DNA from: Candidatus Heimdallarchaeota archaeon
GTDB lineage: Archaea; Asgardarchaeota; Heimdallarchaeia; Heimdallarchaeales; Heimdallarchaeaceae
NCBI GenBank assembly: GCA_030603365.1
Contig: JAUVXV010000002.1
Span: forward strand, 402,757 to 466,756
Reading direction: 5' to 3'
Length of the DNA: 64,000 nucleotides
The notes under the pieces were generated by a model, which worked only from the letters and a program-made list of their open reading frames with translations, was not told the origin of the DNA and ran no database searches. Position numbers and translations under genes: made by a program. Below, piece by piece: positions 53,840 through 63,133 of this stretch. Numbering within the stretch: the first letter of the stretch is position 1; each line of letters starts with the position of its first letter.

Positions 53840-53948
53840 TTTTAATACAACTCAAACCAACTTATCATTGTACACACGTAAGAGCTCTTATATATTTTAG
53901 TACGAGAAAATTATTCTTAACAAAATATACTAATTTGGATAAAAACAA

Positions 53949-55742
53949 CTACGATTTTAGCTTCCTGATCTTTTCTTGAACTCTAATTTGTCCATATACT
54001 AAAAATACTAATACTCCTAAAAAAAATGGAAATGAAATTTTCCAAGAGTAGGATTCATCCGGATAATAAATTGGATCTTGCAATGGGTATAAATCATAAT
54101 TATCAGCATCACCATCAATACTATATGTTTTTTTAGACCCTCTATCTGACCAAAAATTACCAATTTGAACTTCGGGATTATACCAATAGTTATTTTTTCC
54201 GTTGTCGAATGCTTGACTTGTTCCGATTGCAGGTTCATTATTTATGAAACTATTACGATATACTAGAAAATTCTCCGTACTTGAACTCAAGTATACTCCA
54301 TAACCTTCAGTACCAAAAATTAAGTTTGTTGAGATAATACCGCTTTCACTATAGGTGAAATACATACCAAAGTTTTTGTTAAAAGAAACAGAATTTTCGA
54401 AGAGAAGAGAATTACTTGTTCCTGAAGAGTATATTCCATAATTTTTATTGTGATTTACCCCATTACCTATTAAAGTAGAATTTCTTGAACTCCAAAGATA
54501 GATTCCTATGTAGTTGTATTCAATGAAATTATCCTTAAAAGTTGAATTTAGACCCGAATCTAAAATTCCAGTACTCCAGCTATTATATGAACAATTACTG
54601 TTCTGAACTATTGTGTTCCTTGTATTAACATCAATAGATATACCTTCATAAAAACTAGATTCTGTGGAAGTTAACCCATCTATTTTGCATGAATCAGAGT
54701 AAATCAGTTTAACACCTAGAACATTTTTGTTGCAAGAAAGGTTTTGATAATCAGTACTATAGGAGTAGTAATCTAGAAAACCAATTTGACATTCATATGA
54801 TAAACCATTATTGATATGACAGTTTTGACTAAAGAATGTTGAAAGTCCTACAAAAGAATTGTTAAAACGAAAATTTGAAACTGTTATGTTTGTGCTTTTG
54901 ATAATTAGAACTTGTCCAAAATCCGTCACATCTACAGAAACGTTAAACTCATTCTTCAGCACTAATATCTCTGTTTCGACATACTTACTTTCAATCAGAT
55001 CCCATCTTCGTATAGTATTATTTGCAAAATGAATAGAATCGATCTTATCTTCAGAAGTATCTAAATAAATACCTCCTTCTTCAAAATGATTGTTGTAGAT
55101 TGAGCAGTTTGTAGTTTCACTTACCCATAATCCACAATATCTTCTGTCGCTTGCAGGTTCATTTATACCATTTAAAATCGTATTATTTGCAATAGTTATA
55201 TTTTGAGAATTAGTAACTATAATTCCATTTACGTTACTATCACAAGTATTGTTTGCAAGTATGACGTTTGAACAATCAATAATGCTGAAACACTTTCTAA
55301 TCATAGCCGGATAAAACAGATTTATACGCATGACATTATTATTTCGAAGAGTAGCTGACCCCGAATTAAGCCCTTCAAGAATTATTCCATCAATATATTC
55401 TGTTTCACAGTTTTGAATAATGAAATGTTTAGTGACATTAGTAATGTAAAATTCACTTGATTCATTAAGACTAGGTCTCACTATATATGAATCAATTACA
55501 TATGGATCATCTATTGTTCCATTTCCTGGAAATTCCATTGTTATGAAATCTTCATCTGAATCAATTACTATTTGTTCAACATTTGTAGAGATTTTGGGTA
55601 AGTTTATTGGGATACTTATTTTGAAATTATCTAATTGATATTCTTCAACAGACAAACTATCAAAATCAGTAGAAATAAACAAAGAAAATACAAGTAAGCA
55701 GAGAATCAATAAGCATCGTTTATTCAGTTGCTGAATATGCAT
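53949..55742 (-). CDS. Anchored right-handed beta-helix (NosD-like) surface protein
   Basis: The 597-residue protein has a signal peptide (RCLLILCLLVFSLFISTDF) and a long run of parallel beta-helix coils of about 22-25 residues, each with hydrophobic/Asn ladder motifs such as NITIANNTILNG, NCSIYNNHFEEGGIYL, NSTLIGNGVNHNKNYGI and SFNKNFGMYFTYSE. A C-terminal membrane helix (FPFFLGVLVFLVYGQI) and a basic tail anchor it. NosD-type helices bind or cleave polysaccharides, but no catalytic residues can be named. It follows the DUF3160 gene upstream on the same strand. Confidence 0.82.
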   Translation of the reverse strand: MHIQQLNKRCLLILCLLVFSLFISTDFDSLSVEEYQLDNFKISIPINLPKISTNVEQIVIDSDEDFITMEFPGNGTIDDPYVIDSYIVRPSLNESSEFYITNVTKHFIIQNCETEYIDGIILEGLNSGSATLRNNNVMRINLFYPAMIRKCFSIIDCSNVILANNTCDSNVNGIIVTNSQNITIANNTILNGINEPASDRRYCGLWVSETTNCSIYNNHFEEGGIYLDTSEDKIDSIHFANNTIRRWDLIESKYVETEILVLKNEFNVSVDVTDFGQVLIIKSTNITVSNFRFNNSFVGLSTFFSQNCHINNGLSYECQIGFLDYYSYSTDYQNLSCNKNVLGVKLIYSDSCKIDGLTSTESSFYEGISIDVNTRNTIVQNSNCSYNSWSTGILDSGLNSTFKDNFIEYNYIGIYLWSSRNSTLIGNGVNHNKNYGIYSSGTSNSLLFENSVSFNKNFGMYFTYSESGIISTNLIFGTEGYGVYLSSSTENFLVYRNSFINNEPAIGTSQAFDNGKNNYWYNPEVQIGNFWSDRGSKKTYSIDGDADNYDLYPLQDPIYYPDESYSWKISFPFFLGVLVFLVYGQIRVQEKIRKLKS

Positions 55743-55781
55743 CTTTTTTATTAAATGTATAAATCTTAATATCTTTTATCC

Positions 55782-57209
55782 CTAATCTCGCGAGAAATAT
55801 CTTTCTAGAAATTTAATACATTCTTCTTTAGTATTTGTTATCTCTTCATTCATGATTGCCAATGTAAGAAGATTCTTAGCTTTCCCAATCTCATGTCCTA
55901 TTATGTTAAAATGAGCGGCTATTTCTTTTCCATTTAGTGCAATCTTAAAGTCTATTAGTTCCCTCTTAAGACCAAGTTTGTGAACCCGTTTCTCTAAGTT
56001 CTCAAAATTTATCTTTGAAACTTTGACACTTTGTATTGCTTTCAATAAATGAAAAACCATGTTAATCTTTGAATCTACAGAACGAATAAACAGCCTAATT
56101 TCTGCATCAGAAACCTGCTTTTGAGTAAAATTAACTAATAAAATGTAATGTTCTAAATAACTTAATATTGTATTCGTTTCTTTATTTGAAAATTTATATT
56201 TTCTAAGAATTTCTTCAACCTCTTTTAACATATCATCAATATTCTCTTTATTCCCCGCTATTTTTGAAGAAACTTCTTTTAGAATTACAGCTATATAGAG
56301 ATATATATCTGAAATATCATTAGTATAGAGAGATTGAATTTCACTTTCTATTTTTCTATATGTTGTAGATACATTGAAAATTTTTTGATCTACTTTAATA
56401 TCCTTGATTTGTGGAAACATTGTTTCTAAAATACCTAATTCCACCATTAATTGGAAAGTAAGTAAAGGATTATGCTCTAAGGAAAGTTTCAGTTCATGTA
56501 TTATTCTTTCTGAAGGAACATCTAAGATATTCTTAACTTGTAATTTGATTCCATCTTTAGTATCATCAGAGATCGTGAAATTAAGTCTGCATGCAAAGCG
56601 TATTGCCCTAAACATTCTCAGATAGTCTTCGTGAAAAACAGTTTCTGGATCTCTAGTAGTTTGAATTAACCCGTTTTCTAAATCTTTAGTACCACTAAAA
56701 ATATCAATATAATGATTATCAAACATTATTAGTGCATTAATTGTAAAATCTCTGCGATAAAGGTCTTCTACAATCGTAGCTTCTTCAACAATCGGTACTC
56801 TAGAAGGGTATTCATATCTTTCTTTTCTAGTTGAATTAAATTCAAACACAAGATTATCAGAAAATCGAATTTGAGTGGTTAGAGTTCGATTACTCATTTT
56901 ACCGATTTTTCCCCCCAGTTGAGCTGCTATTTCTTCGGTTAACTCGTTTATATCTCCTTGAAATACTACAAAGTCTACATCTTCAGTTGGTTTCTCTAGA
57001 AGTAAATCTCTAACAAAACCACCTACTATCCCAATAGAACAACCAAGTTTTTTTGAAATCTGTTTTATCTGCTCAATTTTAGCGAAAACTTGGGGATTAA
57101 TTCTATCCAGTTTGTCTTTTTCGATTGAATGAATTTCAAGTTGGATTCCTGCATTATTTAGAATTTCCAAACAAATATGATAATCAGAATCAACCTTTAA
57201 ATTATCCAT
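55782..57209 (-). CDS. cca: CCA-adding/poly(A) polymerase-type nucleotidyltransferase, class II
   Basis: The 475-residue protein carries the class II nucleotidyltransferase signatures: the GGFVRD-type loop in GIVGGFVRDLLLEKPTEDVDFVV (Gly-Gly and metal DxD), ERYEYPSR, RRDFTINAL and EDYLRMFRAIRFA, followed by ERIIHELK. Residues 1-50 are an added N-terminal helix region. It would add CCA to tRNA 3' ends, or add A tails. Most archaea use the unrelated class I CCA enzyme, so a class II enzyme here is unusual and suggests bacterial or eukaryotic ancestry. The start is ATG 57209 with GTG 57212 just before. Confidence 0.85.
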   Translation of the reverse strand: MDNLKVDSDYHICLEILNNAGIQLEIHSIEKDKLDRINPQVFAKIEQIKQISKKLGCSIGIVGGFVRDLLLEKPTEDVDFVVFQGDINELTEEIAAQLGGKIGKMSNRTLTTQIRFSDNLVFEFNSTRKERYEYPSRVPIVEEATIVEDLYRRDFTINALIMFDNHYIDIFSGTKDLENGLIQTTRDPETVFHEDYLRMFRAIRFACRLNFTISDDTKDGIKLQVKNILDVPSERIIHELKLSLEHNPLLTFQLMVELGILETMFPQIKDIKVDQKIFNVSTTYRKIESEIQSLYTNDISDIYLYIAVILKEVSSKIAGNKENIDDMLKEVEEILRKYKFSNKETNTILSYLEHYILLVNFTQKQVSDAEIRLFIRSVDSKINMVFHLLKAIQSVKVSKINFENLEKRVHKLGLKRELIDFKIALNGKEIAAHFNIIGHEIGKAKNLLTLAIMNEEITNTKEECIKFLERYFSRD

Positions 57210-57313
57210 CACTTGAATTATTACATTTAGAATTATAAGATTTTGTCTAGATTTGATTTCTATAGGTTTTTAAGAATGAATGTCCATTTTTTCACAGATA
57301 AGGGAATGAAGTA

Positions 57314-58123
57314 GTGGAAAGAATGGGACCGGAAACCTTTCTTACTGGATTTGAAAATGCACTGTGGTACATATCCTTAGGGTTATTAATTTCAGGCGGA
57401 ATATTAGTTATTTTATCCTTTATTTTCAATATTGAAAGCTTAGCTCATGCTTTTGGTGGAGGAGATCATGACATCTCAGCTGATCATGATTTTTCTATAG
57501 ATCACGATGTATCGATAGATCATGACATCTCTGTAGATCACGATATTTCAGTAGATCACGATATTTCAGTAGATCACGATATTTCAGTAGATCACGATAT
57601 TTCAGTAGATCACGATGTATCGATAGATCATGACTTCTCAAGTGATCATGATATTACTTCAAAAGGGGATATCACCCATGTGGAGCTAGATGGTCTAAAA
57701 GATGTAACTCACTCCTCAGCTCCAATCTTCTTGCTTTTGTCAACCTATTTCTTGATGTTTGGTATATTGGGTGTTTCAACACTTCGTATTCTTTCAGATA
57801 GTTCAGGTCTAAGAATCTTTCGTATTATAGTTGTTATAGTCTCTCCGTTCATCCTAGCTTTAGGTATAACCAAAATCTGGAAAAGAATTTCAACTACAAC
57901 AGTGAAACCGATTAGAAGAGGTAAACAACTCATAGGTATGGAAGGAGTTGTATACGTTCCAGTTGACTCAAAAGGTGGAATAATTCATGTTAATCTTGGT
58001 GAAGGATTAGGAACTCAAAAACTCCATGCAAAAAGCTTCAATTATCATGATAGATTTGAAAGAGATCATAAAGTTAGAATAGTTGCCATAAAAAATGGCA
58101 ATTATCTAATTGACGAGTTTTAA
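57314..58123 (+). CDS. NfeD-like membrane protein with Asp-His-Asp repeats
   Basis: The 269-residue protein has one N-terminal membrane helix (residues 17-40), then eleven copies of a six-residue unit xxDHD at residues 51-113. Two further helices (about 134-157 and 167-189) lead to an NfeD-type OB-fold domain (IRRGKQLIGMEGVVYVPVDS to the end). NfeD proteins organise membrane microdomains with flotillin-like (SPFH) proteins. The histidine/aspartate array looks suited to binding divalent metal outside the membrane, which is inference. The GTG start is at 57314; no flotillin gene is adjacent. Confidence 0.8.
   Translation: MERMGPETFLTGFENALWYISLGLLISGGILVILSFIFNIESLAHAFGGGDHDISADHDFSIDHDVSIDHDISVDHDISVDHDISVDHDISVDHDISVDHDVSIDHDFSSDHDITSKGDITHVELDGLKDVTHSSAPIFLLLSTYFLMFGILGVSTLRILSDSSGLRIFRIIVVIVSPFILALGITKIWKRISTTTVKPIRRGKQLIGMEGVVYVPVDSKGGIIHVNLGEGLGTQKLHAKSFNYHDRFERDHKVRIVAIKNGNYLIDEF
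57466..57652 (+). repeat. 18-base tandem repeats coding the DHD array
   Basis: Four exact copies of GTAGATCACGATATTTCA run from 57533 to 57604 (57533, 57551, 57569 and 57587), flanked by degenerate copies back to about 57466 and forward to about 57652. Each encodes six residues. The pure central block suggests recent expansion by slippage; the degenerate ends are older. Confidence 0.9.
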
Positions 58124-58139
58124 AGGAAAAAAAAAGAAA

Positions 58140-59909
58140 CTAAATAGTTTCCTCTGTTTCTACAGGAATTGATTCTTCTTGATCAATAGTTTCAGTTTTT
58201 CTAGCATCAAAAACCTTCTTTACAAACATCGCTGAAGTAGCTACAATCAGTATTCCCGAAGACGCAAGAACACCAACTAGAAGACCAACGTTCAACTCAA
58301 TTACTATAGTTAAATCTACAGAGCCTATTAAACCATCAACATTTTCTACTTGTAGAATAAGATTATGCTCACCTGTACCTAATCCAGTTAATTCAAGAGA
58401 TATTTCATTTGGTTCCCAAAATGCTAAGAAATCAAATTCATGGTTAAAGAGTTGTTCTTCGCCATCTAGTATTCTTAAAACTGCAGATGTATCATAAGTA
58501 TATCTCATACAATCCCAAGTTTGCAGATTGAGTTCAATGCGGAAACCCGATTTCAGCAAAAATGTATCGGTTTCTAAATCAATAAATGGAGTTTCATAGA
58601 ATCTTTCAATGTTATAACTTTGATAAGCAAATTGAGTACTATTACTCATTTCAATTTCCCAGACTATTTCTCCAGCTGAATTAACCTCAGTATAGAAAAT
58701 AGGATGAGTATTGTTGAGCAATATTGCAGATTCACCTCTATTTCCAAAAATCCCTAGAGTATTGCCATTGGGCAACCTATCACTATCTCCACCGGCAGTA
58801 GGAGAATAGTAACTTGAATCTGGTGCGATGAATGCCCATTCTTCTTTTATTTTCTCTGCAGCTACATCTATGCTAAATTCAAGTAATCTAGAGTATCCAT
58901 CTAATAGTGCTAAAGAGTCTGGATTGGTTATATTTCGTGCATCATTATCAAAGACTATATATCTATTACCACCCAAAGGTTCTAAGTCATAAGGGTGCCA
59001 CCAGATTGTATCAACTGTAACATCTGAAGAATTAGTTACATTGAAACTTCCTAATCTACCTGCAGACCATAAAATCTCACTACCAGTCTTATTTATATTG
59101 TAAATTGTATCGTGATTGCTCACTAGCAAGAGTACTTCATCATCATCAAAATTCCATACCAGTGAATTAGCATGCATCCAATCTGCATATCCATTAAAAG
59201 TGGCATTGTATCCAAGAGAAGTATGAGTAGCTGAATTAAATGGAAGATAAGTTGAGGCATCCCATTCCCAAGCCAAACTACCATTTTGGTAGTATTCTAA
59301 GATATTCTGATAACTGACTTGTAATCCATCCCAAGTTTCAACTGAAGCAACTGTATCCAGAACCAAGAATGTTTGGGTGTTAGGATTATAGACAATATCC
59401 AAGACATTACCAGGTATAGGAAGAATTTCTTCTTTTCCAGTATAGAGATTAAATAAAGTTAGATTGTCAATTGTTGAACCTTTATCAATAATCATGGTAG
59501 TTGAATTATAAGGAATACCGAAAAGATTTCTTGAAGTATTAAAGTAATTAACAATATTACCTTCCATATCAAAAACTGTTGTTCCAATACCAACATTGTC
59601 AAAAGTTGCTGGGTCGCCAGGTGTTATCTCATTTCTCATCATTGTTACGTAATTCAAACCAGATACAACTTGATCAGTAACATATGTTTTTAATGTTATA
59701 TCTTGACTTATATTGTTCAGATTATCATCAGCAAGTAACATAGGAGAATAACTAACACTTGTCCTATTATTTACATAACTTTGAACTTTCATCATTTGGG
59801 GATTCAAAGCAAGCATTGATAGAATCAGTATTAAAGACCCAACTAAAGCGGTTCTTCTTATTTGCATGAAAAAATGAAGATGTTGAAAGTTAAAAAACTT
59901 TCTAAACAC
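58140..59909 (-). CDS. Exported arylsulfotransferase-fold protein, membrane-anchored
   Basis: The 589-residue protein has a signal peptide (ALVGSLILILSMLALNP), a six-bladed propeller of the arylsulfate sulfotransferase (ASST) group and a C-terminal helix (LNVGLLVGVLASSGILIVATSA) with a charged tail. Propeller landmarks are GYADWMHANSLVWN, LLLVSNHDTIYNINKTGSEILW, WWHPYDLEPLGG and SAGEIVWEIEMSN. In bacterial ASSTs the catalytic His lies in this kind of fold; the H of WMHANS and of WWHPYD are candidates. Sulfotransfer is unproven for archaeal versions. It is the second of two tandem family members, 8 bases after the larger one. Confidence 0.8.
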   Translation of the reverse strand: MFRKFFNFQHLHFFMQIRRTALVGSLILILSMLALNPQMMKVQSYVNNRTSVSYSPMLLADDNLNNISQDITLKTYVTDQVVSGLNYVTMMRNEITPGDPATFDNVGIGTTVFDMEGNIVNYFNTSRNLFGIPYNSTTMIIDKGSTIDNLTLFNLYTGKEEILPIPGNVLDIVYNPNTQTFLVLDTVASVETWDGLQVSYQNILEYYQNGSLAWEWDASTYLPFNSATHTSLGYNATFNGYADWMHANSLVWNFDDDEVLLLVSNHDTIYNINKTGSEILWSAGRLGSFNVTNSSDVTVDTIWWHPYDLEPLGGNRYIVFDNDARNITNPDSLALLDGYSRLLEFSIDVAAEKIKEEWAFIAPDSSYYSPTAGGDSDRLPNGNTLGIFGNRGESAILLNNTHPIFYTEVNSAGEIVWEIEMSNSTQFAYQSYNIERFYETPFIDLETDTFLLKSGFRIELNLQTWDCMRYTYDTSAVLRILDGEEQLFNHEFDFLAFWEPNEISLELTGLGTGEHNLILQVENVDGLIGSVDLTIVIELNVGLLVGVLASSGILIVATSAMFVKKVFDARKTETIDQEESIPVETEETI

Positions 59910-59917
59910 AATCTCAT

Positions 59918-62900
59918 TTAAGCTTTAGGTTTTTTTTTGAGTTTTTTCCATCTTATTATAAAGAAAGAAGCTCCTGCTATAACAGCTGTTCCAGGTATGG
60001 TAGTACTTAGAATAATAGTTAGTGTTGAAGATGGCAGAACAGTTATTACTACCCATGTATATGCACTATTTCCAAATTCATCAAAAAGTATCAGAGAGAC
60101 GTAAATTTCTCCAGTTTTAGTCAATGGTATTGTACAGTTTATCACACTTCCATTCCAGTCTCCAAATTTGAATAAAGATTCTTCTACATATATTGAATAG
60201 TTGAATGGATTGCTGTCATATGCAACCCAAGTTAATACCACATTCTTTTCACTTTTCTTGATTTCTATATTCATTAGATGATAAATAGAAGGAGGAGTGC
60301 TATCCCATTCAGGTTCATTATAGTAAATAGCTTCTATTGCATCAAGATGGATGAAATCATCTTGTGTATATTGAATCCTGATATATCTCACTTCACTAAA
60401 GGATGCGGAATCAATGTTAAAACTAGAATTCCCTGTTGCAGTACCTAGATAAATAAACGGAATGTCAAGTTCATTGCTTATCCAAACTTGGTATTCTCCA
60501 CCAAAAGCAAAGATCTTAAAATCATCTCCATTCAGATTTAGAATTTCTTCTTGTTCGCCCATATCCAGAGTAACATACCCTAAGGTATATCCTTCAAAAA
60601 TCCAACAAGTCTCATTGTCTGGACTCCCAAGTGCATTTTCTCCATCTTCATATAATTCCGAAAGTGTATAAATCAAGGCATCAGCATATGGATCAGCTTT
60701 GTTTAACCAGACAGTAATATAAACTGTTGAGATAGAAAATTCCACATAATCATCAACAACCTCAAGTGTAATATTATGTTGTCCAATTCCCCAAGTTTCC
60801 ACATCCCAATTATCAGTTTTGAAAGTAAAAAGATTATTAGTTTTTGTTCCTTGGAGGTAAACCACATCATCCACCCACAAATACCACAAACTTCCTCCAT
60901 GAATTGACCAAGATACAGTTATATTTCCTACACCATATTGGTATTCCTGTTCACTAAAAATATATTGAATTATTGGGGGAGAAGGTGGAGTTATTGTTAG
61001 GAAAACTGATGATGTAGATGTGAAATCTGCATAATCAAACAGTATGAGAGTAACATTGTAAACTCCTTCTTCTAAAGAAGGTATCTGCCAATTCAATTCA
61101 TATGTTTTAATAACCCAATTTTGTATTTCATATAAACTACCATTCACCCATATTTCCCATTTCTTCGGAGTATTGTCAAAAATATTCCATTGGATTACCT
61201 CATTATCACCCCAAATTATTGAGACCTCAGATGAACTTGTAGATACTTGAGGAGGTTCAGCGGGATAAACATGAGCAATAAAAGTTTCATTATAAACCAG
61301 TACAGTGCTATTGTACAATAAAAATTCAATTTTGTAATCACCTAGACCTAAAGTATTCAAATCTAAACTTACATTACTTGAAAACCAAGATGTTGAATTG
61401 TAAATTGAATCATTTACAGTCAGGTTCAATTGAAGAGGTGTTTCAGCTTTCCCTTCCCATTTCAAAGTTGACTCAGTTTGTCCCAATTCTATTTCAGTAA
61501 ATCCTGAACGAATCACATAAAATGGTTTTACTTCTATACTAGTTGTACTAATTGCTGCATGTCCAGCGTCATCTTCTAGAATTATAGTTAAGTTGTAATT
61601 TCCTTTTATCAATTTTCCTAGATTCACATCTAGAAACGATTTCCTCCAATAAGATCTGAAAGTATGAGGTCCTTCGTCAATTAAAGAGTCATTCAGATAA
61701 ATGCTATAATAACCAATTAGATCATCTCTAGTTCTGTAACCTGACCATGTTTCAAATTGAATTTCTGTATCTTCAATAGAGTTCCTGTAAACAATTTCTT
61801 GTTCTTCGATTCCAGGATAAGGGATGAATCTTTCTATTCTATATATCCCATAAATATAGACTTCATTTTCTACGAAATCCATTTTCCAAACAATTTCTCT
61901 CTGTTCATTTATTTCTAGAACTTTAGCATTTCGAGAACCCAGATAATGATTCATACTTCCGAAAGTTCCAAGTCTATTTCCATTAGGTAGTTTATCAGCA
62001 TCACCCCATATACCGCTATAGTATTCTATAGGAGCTTCATAGGTCCAGGTTTCGTTGGCAATTTTATTCTCTTCATCAATTGAAATTTCAACGATTCTTG
62101 TATGCTTACTAGTGTAATCAGTTTGGTTGTGAAAATCGTTATCAAAGAGAATAATCTTATTATCATCAAAGTATTCAAAAGCATGTGAGTGATACCATAG
62201 AGATTCTTTTTGGTTACCTTTTATGTCATAAAGGTCAAAATCACCATGTTCCCCTAATGACCAGATTAGTTCCTTAGATGTATGATTTATTTTGTAAATT
62301 GTATTTAGGTCTCTGCAACTAAGTAAGATTGTATCATCTGTAGGATTGTAGAACAAAGAGTTACTGTGAGTTATCGATCGTGCACTTCCTGACATGTCCT
62401 GATATGGACACCATTGTGTATGGGAAGCAAAGGACTGAGTAGAAACTGACCACACAGCCTCTCCGTAAGGTGTATATTCCACAATTCTATCATAAGCATA
62501 TAGAAAACCTTCAATCAACACTTCTTCACGCATCAAGGTTAGAAAAGTATTGGTTTCACTAATATATTCAATATCGTGGTGTTCTCCAAATCTTAGATCC
62601 CTAGTTGTATTCTCAAAAAAATTCCATAAAAATGGTCGCAATATTCCCCCTACAACTATAGTTGTTGAATTGATAAATTTAGCAATTGAAAATACTAATG
62701 CTTGTGTTGATCCCAAAAACATTGATGAGATTACCTTGCCTTCCATATCGATTACTATTAGATGTACTTCTTGCAAATGCGTAATCAGGTTATTTTTATC
62801 AAGAACGAATAAATTATATCCGTCATAATAATCACCATTAGTTGTGATGTTTAGTTCACTTTCTGAGAACTGACCAATTGGAGGGAGAGCTAGTTTTATA

Positions 62901-63076
62901 TTATTACCAATATAATCTAAAGATAATTCAGTTTCAGGTGTATTAGACACAAGAGAACTTGCTGTATTTATCATAGATGAGGTTAACAACGAACTAATAA
63001 CCATCAATAACAGTATACTTAAACTTCTAATCTTCAAGAAAGGTTTTTTTTCAAGATTTAAGAAATGCTTAAACAA
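59918..63076 (-). CDS. Giant exported arylsulfotransferase-fold protein with Ig-like and discoidin-like domains
   Basis: The 1052-residue protein begins with a signal peptide (LSILLLMVISSLLTSSMI), then an ASST-type propeller (about residues 60-450; HSNSLFYNPTDDTILLSCRD, LWYHSHAFEYF, GDADKLPNGNRLGTFGS). Next come three or four Ig-like modules with W...G...N patterns (about 500-780), a discoidin/F5-8-type module (about 790-915: NALGSPDNETCWIFEG, VTLDMGEQEE, VRYIRIQYTQ) and a last Ig-like module. A C-terminal helix and basic tail (RWKKLKKKPKA) anchor it. It is a cell-surface protein, perhaps binding or modifying sulfated or glycan ligands. It is the larger of the tandem pair and N-glycosylation sites are dense. 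Confidence 0.8.
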   Translation of the reverse strand: MFKHFLNLEKKPFLKIRSLSILLLMVISSLLTSSMINTASSLVSNTPETELSLDYIGNNIKLALPPIGQFSESELNITTNGDYYDGYNLFVLDKNNLITHLQEVHLIVIDMEGKVISSMFLGSTQALVFSIAKFINSTTIVVGGILRPFLWNFFENTTRDLRFGEHHDIEYISETNTFLTLMREEVLIEGFLYAYDRIVEYTPYGEAVWSVSTQSFASHTQWCPYQDMSGSARSITHSNSLFYNPTDDTILLSCRDLNTIYKINHTSKELIWSLGEHGDFDLYDIKGNQKESLWYHSHAFEYFDDNKIILFDNDFHNQTDYTSKHTRIVEISIDEENKIANETWTYEAPIEYYSGIWGDADKLPNGNRLGTFGSMNHYLGSRNAKVLEINEQREIVWKMDFVENEVYIYGIYRIERFIPYPGIEEQEIVYRNSIEDTEIQFETWSGYRTRDDLIGYYSIYLNDSLIDEGPHTFRSYWRKSFLDVNLGKLIKGNYNLTIILEDDAGHAAISTTSIEVKPFYVIRSGFTEIELGQTESTLKWEGKAETPLQLNLTVNDSIYNSTSWFSSNVSLDLNTLGLGDYKIEFLLYNSTVLVYNETFIAHVYPAEPPQVSTSSSEVSIIWGDNEVIQWNIFDNTPKKWEIWVNGSLYEIQNWVIKTYELNWQIPSLEEGVYNVTLILFDYADFTSTSSVFLTITPPSPPIIQYIFSEQEYQYGVGNITVSWSIHGGSLWYLWVDDVVYLQGTKTNNLFTFKTDNWDVETWGIGQHNITLEVVDDYVEFSISTVYITVWLNKADPYADALIYTLSELYEDGENALGSPDNETCWIFEGYTLGYVTLDMGEQEEILNLNGDDFKIFAFGGEYQVWISNELDIPFIYLGTATGNSSFNIDSASFSEVRYIRIQYTQDDFIHLDAIEAIYYNEPEWDSTPPSIYHLMNIEIKKSEKNVVLTWVAYDSNPFNYSIYVEESLFKFGDWNGSVINCTIPLTKTGEIYVSLILFDEFGNSAYTWVVITVLPSSTLTIILSTTIPGTAVIAGASFFIIRWKKLKKKPKA

Positions 63077-63133
63077 TCTAATCGAAAAAAAAGAAGAAAA
63101 AAAAGATATATAACGTTTATGTAAGGTTGTTGA

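Noticed and set aside
57533..57622. CRISPR-like array of 18-base repeats
   Set aside because: Repeats are contiguous without spacers and lie in frame within the NfeD-like gene, encoding six-residue units.
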